Assembly: GCA_917880885.1 (NCBI GenBank)
Contig: OU862909.1
Coordinates: forward strand, 30,252,851-30,316,850
From: Limnephilus marmoratus
Taxonomy: Eukaryota; Arthropoda; Insecta; Trichoptera; Limnephilidae
Direction of reading: 5' to 3'
Length of the DNA: 64,000 nucleotides
Shown one piece after another: positions 1 to 10,036 of the stretch (its first letter is position 1; each line of letters begins with the position of its first letter). Position numbers and translations under genes: made by a program. The notes beneath the pieces are model-generated. The model was not told the origin of the DNA, did not search any database, and saw only the letters and a list, made by a program, of their open reading frames with translations.

Positions 1-1563
1 GGAATTACCGAGAAAGAATTATTGGCTGTATTGGATTCTGTTCACCATTTCCGCGGTTACATAGACGGTAGCAAATTTACTGTAGTCACAGACCATAGTA
101 GTTTGAAATGGTTGATCTCTTTAAGTAATCCCTCCGGTAGGCTCGCTCGCTGGTCCTCCCGTTTGTCTCAATACAATTTTGATGTTGTTCACCGTAAAGG
201 CGCGGACAATATTGTTCCCGACGCCCTTTCAAGAATTGAACTAGCTTCATTAAATGTTGACACAATTGCCCCCCCTCCATCTACAAAAGATGAATGGTAC
301 TTGAAAATCTTTAAAGGTTGCAAAAATAACCAACAAAAGTTTCCTAATTTTATCATAAAAGAAGGACAACTATACCGTAATTGCAAGGCACCATTATCCA
401 TCCTCGAAGATTACTCGTGGAAACTTGTCGTTCCCCTCGAAGGTAGAGAACAAATAATCATTGACAATCATAGTGCTCCCGACTCCATACACCCAGGAAA
501 TTTCAAGACGTATAAAAAAATCGCCTTGAAGTATTATTGGCCTGGTCTCTTTAAGCAAATTCGCAATTACATCTCTAAATGTGAAACTTGTAAAGCTTAT
601 AAACATAGCACGGCAGCACCTGCCGGCCTAATGGGTAATCCCAAACGTGCCGACAGACCCCTACAATCATTGTCAATGGACCTCGTCGGACCCTTTCCTC
701 GAAGTTATGCCGGACACATGCACATACTTAGTGTAGTGGATGTTTTCACTAAATTCTGTTGGATCTTCCCTTTAAAAAGAGCCAACGCGTCCGCCATCAT
801 CAAACTCCTGGAAAAACACATTTTTATACCTTACGGAACACCCAGAACCATAATAGTTGATAACGGAAAACAATTTATTGCCCAAGAATTCAAAGATTTT
901 CTTGCCAAATACGGAATCAAGGACATTTACTATAACACCTTGTATACTCCACAGAATAACACTGTCGAACGTTATAACCAGACAATCAACACAGCTCTAG
1001 CTATTCTAGTTGATAAAGATCAACGTACTTGGTGTAAAAACCTAGATAAAATTCAGGCTGCTATGAACAACACGGTTAACCTGGCCACTGGTTACACAGC
1101 TTTCTTCTTAAAACACGGTATGGAACAAGTTGTTCACGGTTCTCTACATAGGGACACAAACTTTCCTACGTCAATTGCCGCCACAAGCAACCCTACCGCG
1201 GACTATGCCCATCGTCTGGAAGAACTGTCGGCCATCTACAGTGAAGTCACTGATGCTTTACTCCTGGCTCATCAAAAGAGCGCGGACAGATACAACCTAC
1301 GTAGGAAACATGTCACCTTCAATACTGGAGACATAGTTTGGAGAAAGAACAACACACTTTCCCAAGGAGCCATGTATTTCTCTGCCAAGCTGGCACCACG
1401 TTTCGTGAAGGCCAAAGTTCTAAGAAAGATATCAGATCTAGTGTACTCTTTGTCTGACTCCTCTGGAAAGCACATTGGTAATTACCATATTAAGGATATT
1501 GCAAAGACTGGAAGTGAGGAGTCAAGTAAAACTGCCCCCACTATCTCAGCAAACTCAAAATGA
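1..1563 (+). CDS. pol: Ty3/gypsy retroelement pol, 3' part (RNase H end and integrase)
   Basis: The frame is open from base 1, so the true start lies upstream of the window. Numbered from the TTG at base 22, residues 1-71 are the end of RNase H (TDHSSLKWL near 23, DALSR at 67-71). The integrase zinc finger follows, with H150, H157, C187 and C190. The integrase core has D220 (MDLVGPF), D280 (VDNG) and E316 (VERYNQ), a D,D35E arrangement with all three acidic residues present. Residues 430-492 look like the C-terminal DNA-binding region. In this family integrase inserts the cDNA copy into chromosomal DNA. The frame has no internal stop and ends at TGA 1561-1563. Gag, protease and RT would lie to the left. 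A polypurine tract and 3' LTR follow at 5534-6297, so this belongs to one element. The integrase assignment is firm; the lineage within Ty3/gypsy is not determined. Confidence 0.94.
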   Translation, partial: GITEKELLAVLDSVHHFRGYIDGSKFTVVTDHSSLKWLISLSNPSGRLARWSSRLSQYNFDVVHRKGADNIVPDALSRIELASLNVDTIAPPPSTKDEWYLKIFKGCKNNQQKFPNFIIKEGQLYRNCKAPLSILEDYSWKLVVPLEGREQIIIDNHSAPDSIHPGNFKTYKKIALKYYWPGLFKQIRNYISKCETCKAYKHSTAAPAGLMGNPKRADRPLQSLSMDLVGPFPRSYAGHMHILSVVDVFTKFCWIFPLKRANASAIIKLLEKHIFIPYGTPRTIIVDNGKQFIAQEFKDFLAKYGIKDIYYNTLYTPQNNTVERYNQTINTALAILVDKDQRTWCKNLDKIQAAMNNTVNLATGYTAFFLKHGMEQVVHGSLHRDTNFPTSIAATSNPTADYAHRLEELSAIYSEVTDALLLAHQKSADRYNLRRKHVTFNTGDIVWRKNNTLSQGAMYFSAKLAPRFVKAKVLRKISDLVYSLSDSSGKHIGNYHIKDIAKTGSEESSKTAPTISANSK

Positions 1564-3150
1564 TCCAGTGTGTATCACCACAACCCTTTGGTAAGCACAT
1601 CAAGTCTTACAATGACTGGCGTGTAAAGTGTCAATTACATGTCCACCCTTTCGTTGATGAAACGAATATTGTTAAAAAATCATTTTTGTAAATTTATGTA
1701 TACTCCACGGCGTAGTTTGCCCCGTTCATGTTTATGAATTGGCAACCACCGTAATTTCTGTTCCACACGTTTTTTGTTTTTTTCTTTTTTCTCACCTGTT
1801 CCAAAATTGATCACTTTAGAGCAGAGACACCCCTCGAGTCACAGTGTTTGGGAAGTCATGAACCCAAATCATTGCCTCTCAACCCCTCACACTACGCAAC
1901 GTTCATGCCATGGCACGCTTTGCTATGTAATGCAATATTGTAATTTTCACCATTTTTGTTTGTTGTTTTTTCATCATATCGGAAGGAATCTCTTCAAAAT
2001 TTTTTCTTTTATGTTCTGTAAGTACTGGAGCGTCGTTCTAAAGTCGGATTTGGTAAACTCCAAAGCGTTAAATCACGACCCAGGACTAGTAAACCATCTT
2101 AACATGCCCCATATTTTACTCATCATGGTAAAAATAAGTGGTTACTCACATAATCACATTCCTTGTGTACAGTAGTTTTCAATTTTTCTCAAATGTTAAA
2201 AAATTGATGGCGTCCTACCCGAGCTCTTTGCTAACAAATTGGATTTTGACACGTCCATTTTGAAATCATATGTATATAAATAAAGGAAAAGCCTTTAAAT
2301 TGGTCTTTCCACCCTTATACAAATCTTCTTGGGCCCGTTCAACTAAAGTACGTAAAACCAAATACTCGGTCTTTTGTTGTTATAAGAAGTCCTCGATTTG
2401 TCCCTCTTCACAACATGTATGTCTTGTATTACATGCCTCAACCCTGACGGAAAAGGTTAATAAAACCTAACGGCAGCCCTGTTTTCCGTACATAAATAAC
2501 CGCAGTTTAACGTAAATCATCAATGTTTTGTTTGATCATCGTTTTGCAAACATAGGCATTCAACTCTTGTTTCGCCATTTAACCAAGTATTTGCAACCTA
2601 AATTGCACATAACCTGGTATGTTGTAACTGCACAAAGGGTATGTAAAACCACAATTGGTCCCTTTTGTTTGTCCCCACCGAAGTTGCTACAATAGACAGT
2701 ATGTAAAACCATATAGGTCTGTCTTTGTTGGTCACATGGTGTAAACAGAAAAGTACTCTGTCATCACCCCGCCTTTATAACATACGAAGTGACATTAAAT
2801 TGTTTACCTCCTTGTTATTCTATCGTACGCTCCTGGGCTACGGAGTTAGTTAATCTAACAAATCTTCATATACTGTGTTAAAACAAGCATTGTTAACGTT
2901 TATTGTGTTGTATTTAAACGCAACCCTGTTACATTATAGGAGGGATCCTTAAAATACCTGCCACAATACGAGAAGTTCGTCATAATCACTTTTGCTCATA
3001 GCTAAATGTTATTGAGTCGGTCGTGTGACATATTTGTCACGAGTACCGTTTTGTACATTCTATTTTGGTCGTGTTTTGTATAACCTGTTCTGGTCGTGCG
3101 TCATTTATTTGCCGTGAGCACCGCTTTTATGTATAATTGTGTACAAACTC

Positions 3151-3360
3151 TGTACACTACACGTGGAGACGTTAAAACACTTACCGTGATTCGTGTGAAC
3201 GACATAATATCGGCTTTGCCATCTTCTTTAAGATGCATTGTATAAGCTCTTTGACTTCTGTCTATAATTGAGTTATATCTTGTGTGTACTTACATATTTT
3301 GTACACTATACGTGGAGACGTTAAAACACTTACCATGAGTCGTGCGAACGAAATAATATC
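3151..3360 (+). repeat. Duplicated 61-bp segment inside the gypsy spacer
   Basis: Bases 3151-3211 recur at 3300-3360, offset 149 bp, with about five differences. Both begin TGTACACTA and share GTGGAGACGTTAAAACACTT. A looser echo of the TTTGTACA and GTCGTG words runs through 3020-3130. It looks like an old partial tandem duplication. Confidence 0.8.
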
Positions 3361-5214
3361 AAACCTTTTGTGTGCGATCTACGAAATGTAGTCCACAACC
3401 CTTTGTTGTCATTCAACGCCGATGCCCGTGGACTTCCTGTTTTTTACTTCTTTGCAAAAGGAAAGAAGCCCAGGAATATCTACTATCCCAAAAGGACTAG
3501 TTTTCAGCTTCACTGTCAATTATGGGGCATAGTGCTGTGGGAGTTAATCGATTGAGCACAAAACCACCTAACTCGTTGTCTGGAGAACGAATAAGAAAAC
3601 CCCCAGGTTTGTGAAATTGGAGCAAGGGTCTGTCTTTTCTCACAATCATGTAGAAGTTTTAAAATGACCCCTAATCTTTTGCCCAATACACGCGAAAGAT
3701 TAGCCTCTTTGTTATAATGTGTATTCAAATTTCTCCTCACCCTTTTCTGATAAATGTAAAGAGTCAGGAAATCTGCTGGTTGATTATGTTTCATTTTCAC
3801 ATAGAGCTTGAATTGGAAATTAGTCCAGTCTCTAGCAAATTTCGTAACTCGTCTCCCTTCTCCCCTCCTCCCCCCCATTCCCCCATGTTCTCAGATTATG
3901 TTATGAAGTGAAAAATCTGTCGTTGACCATATTTCGCCCTCACTTGGAGTTCGAATAGGTAACTGTCCGGTTATCTACAGGTTTTCCCCCTCAATCTCTG
4001 CATATGTCTCACCCTTTTTCTCTTTCTCAATTCTACGAAACACATTCATGAATGTTGGATATGTACGATATGCACTTGGCGTAACGTCTGTCTCCTTTTT
4101 GACAACCTTTATTCATGAATTGGTTTCCCTTTGCCGTGACTAGTTCACGATTCTTTGTCTTGTTCTTTGAAATTCTACGAAAATGTTACCATCTTATGTT
4201 AACATAGGCCATAGAGGGCCGGTTGTTTTTTAACCAAGACATATTGTCACTCGGCAAGCGCCAAGTCATCCTGGAAAAGGAAAATGTTCATGTAATCACA
4301 ATTTAGTTAGGAATCTCTCTTCGTCACTCTCTGAGTCGGTGGTTAAAATTTCGTTTATTTCATTTTCTGGACACATTTTGTTTCTCTCCAAACCTTTTCT
4401 TCATTGGTCCCTAGGCAGGTAAACTTCAAGAATTTTGCTCTAATAATAATTTCTCCCGGATTTAAAAAGAAGCCCAGGCGGATGTCATCACCGACAGCCA
4501 AGCTGAGCTTCACTTCCTGACAGCACGCGCTGTGGTTACAAGGTCCCTCCTGCTGCCATTTTCTACGTATTTGTTCCTGAAAGCACAGACCATACCGCTC
4601 ATATGTATGTTGTCTTGTCGTGCCACAGCAAGCTGAGTTGTCCCACCATACATTATGACACTCTAACTACCTTTTGGGCACGCTAGCTCCTAGGTTTGTT
4701 CTTACTCTTGCTATCAATGCCAACCTTGCCGTCTCTTGCTCTGTCATGCAGTGACGCATATATCGTCATGTGTAAACCATCATTACCTTGACCCACCAGT
4801 ATTCGCTGAATGCGTACCAATACAAGTTATCTTGAGCTACATTATGCTTCAATAACCATTATATACGATCCGTGTTTACCATAATAACACTTAGGATTCG
4901 TACTGGCATGTCTGCAGATACTGGATTCTTCTCTTCAATGGCCTCTGTAACCATAGTCGCGGCACAGCAACCACAGTCTCCACTTTGTGAACTTCAACGT
5001 CTTCAACCAAACCAGGTGTTTTCTAAGGCCTAAGTGTACTCTTGAGTGTTATCTCAAATGGGTCTGATTGCAGTGATAATGTAATCCTTAGAATCTGTGA
5101 AACCACGTTCTTTTCTTCGAAATTCTCCGAAACCAAACAAATCCACGCTTCGCAAACTTAGCTCCCAGACCAATGAAACCTTAGAATCACACCTTTTCTC
5201 TTCTCTTGTACAAA

Positions 5215-5320
5215 TGTATTGTCATTCTTTCAATTGCATAACCATGTGTATTGTCATTTTTTTCAATTGCATAACCATGTGTATTGTTATTTTCAATTGC
5301 ATAACCTTGTATGTTGTTTT
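5215..5320 (+). repeat. Minisatellite, three 30-33-bp units
   Basis: Units at 5215-5244, 5245-5277 and 5278-5307 share TGTATTGT...CAATTGCATAACC, and a fourth begins at 5308. They differ mainly in the length of a T run, as expected from replication slippage. They lie just upstream of the 3' LTR. Confidence 0.9.
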
Positions 5321-5533
5321 ACACCATGTACTTTCCCCAAAGTTGTCTTTTCCAAACATTCTATGTACCCCCACCCATTCCCTACAAACATTGTGACCTA
5401 AACTATAGCATAAACTGTATGTTCTAGCTAGGCAATCTCTCAAGCAACGAATCTCTCAAAAAACCCCGATGGAAGCATAAGAGGATTTTTTTTCCCTACA
5501 GCTCCATTGCCACGTCGCTTTTTTTCCAAGCGC

Positions 5534-5542
5534 GGGGGGAAG
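5534..5542 (+). promoter_or_regulatory. Polypurine tract of the gypsy element
   Basis: A GGGGGGAAG run abuts the first base of the LTR. In LTR retroelements this tract primes plus-strand DNA synthesis and sits immediately 5' of the 3' LTR, as here. Only the position and composition are observed. Confidence 0.7.
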
Positions 5543-6297
5543 TGTTATGGTTCGCTCTAAATGACAGAATTCGAGCCCACGGGAGCTCCACCGCGGACAA
5601 CAACACCCCGCTCCCCCCTGTTTCCTGCTTCCTACCTCCTCCCCTCTCTGCACTCCCGCGCACACCAACGCGTCCGCCAGTCGAGAATTGCAAGCGGCCT
5701 CGGGAACACGTTACGCTCCCCCGGATCGAACACCGAGTTCGCGGCTAATTTCTGTCGACCAATTTGAAACGCAATTACATCTGCAATGTTAATTGAAGTA
5801 CATACGGGTTTTAGCGCTGGTATTCTGCCATGCCTGTGTGAACTTCGGGTCCTGTCCTAGACTCGAAAGTGCCCCCTGCTGAACCCGGAAGGCGTGGATC
5901 CCCGAACATCATGTAAGCTGTACAAATATTCCCTCTTCTGTTTGTGTCCTTTAACGATAGATTGTAACCCTCGCGCAAAGCCATCACTCAGGGAGTTTCG
6001 ATTCAGAGATCACGAGGTATAAACACGATAGCTAGGATTGTGTAATATGCATTTCTTGTGTTGAATTGTACTGTAATAACCTATGAAACTGTGTTTTGAA
6101 TTTGCAATACATGAATCTATTTAAACTCAATCCTGTTGTTATTCTGCCTCGGCAGGAGCATTTCCTAGAGTGTATTTCCCGGACGACCGTGGGGAGATGA
6201 GAGTTCCGAAGCATTCGTGCGACCTGCCCCTGGAATAGAGGGTACTTTTGTCTCTGCTGTGAGCTGGCCTGGGACATGTTTAGGGCCCATCATAACA
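5543..6297 (+). repeat. 3' LTR of the Ty3/gypsy element (755 bp)
   Basis: It starts TGTTATG and ends CATAACA, a perfect 7-bp terminal inversion with the TG...CA ends typical of LTRs, directly after the polypurine tract. ORF-like translations inside it are chance. A weak TATA-like TATAAACAC lies near 6018 and TATTTAAAC near 6118. The 5' LTR is outside the window, so LTR identity and the target duplication (expected to start at 6298, ACGG) cannot be compared. Confidence 0.85.
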
Positions 6298-6342
6298 ACG
6301 GGCGCGCAATGTGGCGCATAACACAGTGATATAGAACAAATA

Positions 6343-8355
6343 CTAGAGAAACTCTATGAAACATTTTCTGAAAATATTAAATCTCATGTCCCCTCGTATA
6401 CACCAAAACACAGAACATATCCAATTTGGTTCTCCACAGATCTTATACTCTTACTGAAACAAAAAAAAACAGCTACACAAAATTTTTAAACTGACTCACC
6501 AAATCAACGACTACTCAAACTTCTCAGAAACAAGAAAGAAATGTAAAACAATATCGAAACTGTGCTATAAAGCACACATCACCTCCGTTGAGAAAACTGC
6601 GCTAGGAACAAAGAATCTTTGGAATTTTGTTAAAAAATTAAACAATGAAAGTAAAGACTACCCCCCCACAATGCATTATGATGGCAAAATAGCCAATAGC
6701 ACCTTTGATATTGTTAATTTGTTTGCGGATCATTTCCAAAGTGTATACGAAGGCGAAATATCAGATAACAACCTACCATCATACACATATCAAAACACAA
6801 TACATCTACATAATTGCCTCATAACGCAGGAATCATGCTTAAATAAAATCATTTCACTTGACCCTAATAAATCTGCAGGCCCAGATAACATCCCACCAAT
6901 ATTTTTCAAACAATGCGCATCTGCAATATCAGGTCCACTCACCGCACTATTTAACCACCTACTTTCTTCTGGACATTTTCCAACCCGTTGGAAATCTAGT
7001 TATATTACCCCGATTCTCAAAAAAGATGACGACACAGACATTAAAAACTACCGTCCTATATGCATACAATCAGCACTCCCGAAAATCTTTGAATCCCTTG
7101 TTCTCGATTTAATTTATCCATCAATATTAAAAGTAATTGATAAAAACCAACACGGATTCGTTTCTGGTAGGTCAACTGCTACTAACCTGTTACTTTACCA
7201 TAACTATATTACAGAATCTTTTACAAAAAAAAAACAAGTTGACAGTATCTACACAGATTTTTCAAAAGCTTTTGACAAAGTATCACATAAATTATTACTT
7301 AGTAAACTGTATGCCTTAGGACTGAGAGGCAAGTTGTTGGATTGGTTCTCAAGTTATTTGTCTAACAGAATCTTATTTGTTAAAATTAAAAATTCTAAAT
7401 CTAAGTTATTATATACAACCAGTGGTCTACCGCAAGGGAGTCATCTCGGCCCCATCCTTTTCTTAATATTCATAAATGATATCATAAGTTGTTTCGACGA
7501 TGTAGAAGTTCTGCTTTTTGCCGATGACATCAAATTATACAAAGAAATATCTAATATAGGTGCCAAATCCTACAGTCAAACATCGTCAAATTACAAAATT
7601 GGTGTGTCGCAAACAACTTATTCCTCAATATCGATAAATGTAAGACACTAACATTTTGTCGAACAAAGACCCCACTATCTTTCAAATACACAATAGATAA
7701 TAAAATTTTAGAAAAAGTCAAAGAAATTAGGGATCTTGGAGTTGTGTTTGATTCGCAATTAAATTTTATAAATCACATACAACAAATAACTAACAAAGGC
7801 ATGAAAACACTAGGATTTATAATCAGAACAATCAAAGACTTCGATTCGTTGGAAGTTATAAAAATCGTATATTTGTCACTCGTACGCAGCTTGCTGGAAT
7901 ACAATTCCATAGTTTGGTCCCCATATTATCAAGTTCATATAAGAAATATCGAAAGAGTGCAGCACAAATTTTTAAGATTTATTAACTTCAAGTTACACAT
8001 ACCTATTCAACACATTAACTACACATCTTTACTAAATACACTTAAATTGCATTCCTTAGAAAACAGAAGAAAAATAAACGACCTAACTTTTTGGTTTAAA
8101 ATTATTCACTCCGAATTAGACTGTTGCGAACTTCTGCATCTCATTGACTTTAAGGTACCAACTCGAGCGACAAGGCAAAACATATTATTCTGTAACAATA
8201 ATTCTCTAACTAACTATCACACACATGCATCAATTTCTCGACTACACACACTAGCGAACAAATACACCTCAAATATCGATGTATTCAATACAAGTTTACC
8301 TATATTCAAGAAAATATCTGAACAATATTTTTATGTAGAATATTTTGATATCTAA
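6343..8355 (+). pseudogene. 5'-truncated LINE ORF2 (Jockey-like reverse transcriptase), frameshifted
   Basis: The reading frame is in three pieces: frame 1 from 6343 to about 6470, frame 2 to about 7560, then frame 1 again to the stop at 8353-8355. The first shift lies in an A run near 6460-6470, the second near 7555-7561. The central ORF (6671-7651, 326 codons) shows RT motifs: NYRPICIQ at 126-133, NQHGFVSGRST at 159-169, motif A YTDFSKAFDK with D196, motif B GLPQGSHLGP at 252-261, and FADD at 283-286. The last part (from 7744) has the DLGVVFDSQLNF thumb region and LINE-type tail. The endonuclease domain is missing at the 5' side, as expected from incomplete reverse transcription. In an active copy this enzyme would copy its own RNA at a nicked target. 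This copy cannot make a full protein. It begins within about 45 bp of the gypsy LTR end. Confidence 0.92.
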
Positions 8356-8749
8356 GGAGCATCAACTAGGGTCTATTGCATATATTTGTGTATTTCTATA
8401 TTAATCCACAATGTACAAACTTGTTAACGTTTTCTTTTTATGTATCTTGCATTTTGTCATGTATTATTCATGACATTTAATCAATCACCTGTAATTTATT
8501 TAAATTACTAACATACCTACTAGTTTATTTCTATGCCATTTACAACTTAGAAACATTCTCTTTTATTATAATGCACTATCTTTCCTAAATTTATCTGTAT
8601 ACCTACCGTTCATATGATGTTTACTAGTTATATTTTTATAGTTTATCTTTTTTATTTAAAAAAAAAATGTCTCTGTATTATAAACTTATAATGTAAAAGC
8701 CCATCAGGGCGTTGAAAATTAATAAATAAAAAAAATAAAAATAAAAAAT
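8356..8749 (+). mobile_element. 3' UTR and A-rich tail of the LINE
   Basis: AT-rich sequence follows the ORF2 stop and ends in GTAAAAGCCCATCAGGGCGT and an AATAAATAAAAAAAATAAAA tail. A related ending, TGTAAAAGCCATTTTAAGGC plus AAATAAATAAATT, lies at 33970-34023. Confidence 0.8.
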
Positions 8750-8755
8750 ATGTCA

Positions 8756-8945
8756 CCCAAGTAGTTGCTACGTTCGATGATTTAGGGGTGCCCGGATCGA
8801 GGTTTGTCTGGGACCAGGCATTGGATTCGTCTAGGTTCGAGCTCTCTCGACTCATCACTCGGCACCGCGATGAAAGGGATGGATGTATACGTCCGCTCTT
8901 CTTTCTTTCTTAAAAAATATCCTCTACACAGCTCACCAAAATACT
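8756..8945 (-). repeat. Family B repeat, diverged partial copy
   Basis: The words CGATGATTTAGGGGTGCCC, GTTTGTCTGG, GCTCTCTCGACTCATC and GGATGTATACGTCCG match reverse-oriented family B copies elsewhere (for example 38813-39120 and 61921-62245). The hairpin end is lost. Confidence 0.7.
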
Positions 8946-9002
8946 TATAATATTCCATCTCTAAAATACTATTTTCATGAATGAAAATGATACTCTCCAT
9001 CT

Positions 9003-9484
9003 TTGTTTGACGGACTCAGTGGTCGAGAGCTAAGGCTCTCGACTAGCAATCCGTAGGTCGCGGGTTCACATCCCGACGATTTGTGTTATTTCACAATTTA
9101 ATCATAATATTTGCGCCACGTTTCAGAGTGGAAGGTACTCTCAGTATCGCCCAGGGTAAGACCACATTTATAAGGGAAAAGTTGCTTGAAATGGCTTTAG
9201 CCGTGTTTGGTGACTAGATCTGGATAGCCAGGTACTTCCCACTTTTCTCTTCCCCATCTCTTTCCCCTTCGCACTGCCTTCAGCCTCACAAAATACGCCA
9301 ATTGGGGATGCCATAGTCTCACTGGCTTCACGCGGTCGGGAGAAGTTGGGCCTCTAGTGCGGTATTCACATTAAAAATTTATTATAACATTTGGGATGCC
9401 ATAGTCTCACTGGCTTCACACGGTCGGAAGAAGTTGGGCCTCTTGTGCGGTATTCACATTAAAAATATATTATAAGCAATTAGT
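9003..9484 (+). repeat. SINE-A copy (tRNA-derived head) with duplicated 3' end
   Basis: The head at 9003-9080 is tRNA-like, with an A-box-like CTCAGTGGTCGAG and a B-box-like GGGTTCACATCCC. Such internal RNA polymerase III promoter boxes define tRNA-derived SINEs. The body carries the shared landmarks ACGTTTCAGAGTGGAAG, GTATCGCCC, GCTTGAAATGGC, GTGTTTGGTGAC and CAGCCTCACAA. The 3' end reads ATGCCATAGTCTCACTGGC...GCGGTATTCACATTAAAAAT. That 3' part is present twice, offset 88 bp (9304 and 9392). Confidence 0.85.
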
Positions 9485-9697
9485 TTTTCAAGAAATCCGA
9501 CAATTGTCAAAACTTGGTTAATTGTAATTAAATTAAGCACTCATTATGACGTTTAATTATTATCTTATCGTTTATTAATTAATAATTATTATAATGAAAA
9601 ATAAATAACTTTGTTTCCACCACTATACATAATATAATTAACAATATCAACATGTTTTAATAACATTGTAAAGAAATTATTATTATTTTTCAAAAAT

Positions 9698-9699
<2 letters not shown>
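9485..9699. other. AT-rich spacer, nothing recognised
   Basis: Simple AT-rich sequence with TTAATTAATAATTATTAT-type runs. Its last 11 bases (9689-9699, TTCAAAAATTA) may be one copy of the target duplication of the LINE that follows. Confidence 0.5.
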
Positions 9700-9746
<47 letters not shown>

Positions 9747-9840
9747 TGAATGAAAAGAACATGGTTTCACATGGTTTAATGAATTTCTACGCCAATGAAG
9801 AGTACTAGCTCTTGAGCTTGGCATAGGAGTTATTTTACAC

Positions 9841-9977
9841 TATTTCATTTTTATGACATACATTCTACTTACAGTATACAGTAAATATAAACTATATATA
9901 AATTTAATATATAAACTACCATTATTTCATTTTTATAACATACATTTTGCTCAGTGTATACAATAAATATAAACTAT
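9841..9977 (-). repeat. 82-bp imperfect tandem duplication in the LINE 3' UTR
   Basis: TATTTCATTTTTATGACATA (9841 onward) recurs as TATTTCATTTTTATAACATA (9923 onward), and both run on to CAGTAAATATAAACTAT or CAATAAATATAAACTAT. Short duplications in 3' UTRs are common in LINE families. This one could distinguish subfamilies. Confidence 0.85.
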
Positions 9978-10036
9978 GTTGTGATGTTAATTTTGATTTG
10001 ACATGAATTGAAGTTATAACATTTTGATTGGTGATG

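Larger units (their letters stand above)
1564..5542 (+). other. Long ORF-poor region between gypsy pol and its 3' LTR
   Basis: Nearly 4 kb separate the pol stop from the 3' LTR. The longest open frame is 133 codons (1774-2175) and resembles nothing I know. Two internal duplications are listed separately. In errantivirus-like relatives an envelope-type ORF would sit here; I see none, and no obvious broken one. I infer that this is a long untranslated part of the same element, because it is bounded by pol and the polypurine tract. It could also contain an old insertion whose ends I cannot see. Confidence 0.6.

Noticed and set aside
1774..2175. 133-codon frame in the gypsy spacer as an env or accessory gene
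   Set aside because: No signal peptide, transmembrane segment, furin-type site or known motif. The length is within chance for 4 kb of sequence.
5456..5767. Several overlapping frames of 65-70 codons on both strands
   Set aside because: They lie inside or across the LTR start and arise from its GC-rich, proline-coding stretch.
9003..9080. Functional tRNA gene
   Set aside because: Same SINE-A head; poor acceptor pairing and it is fused to the SINE body.
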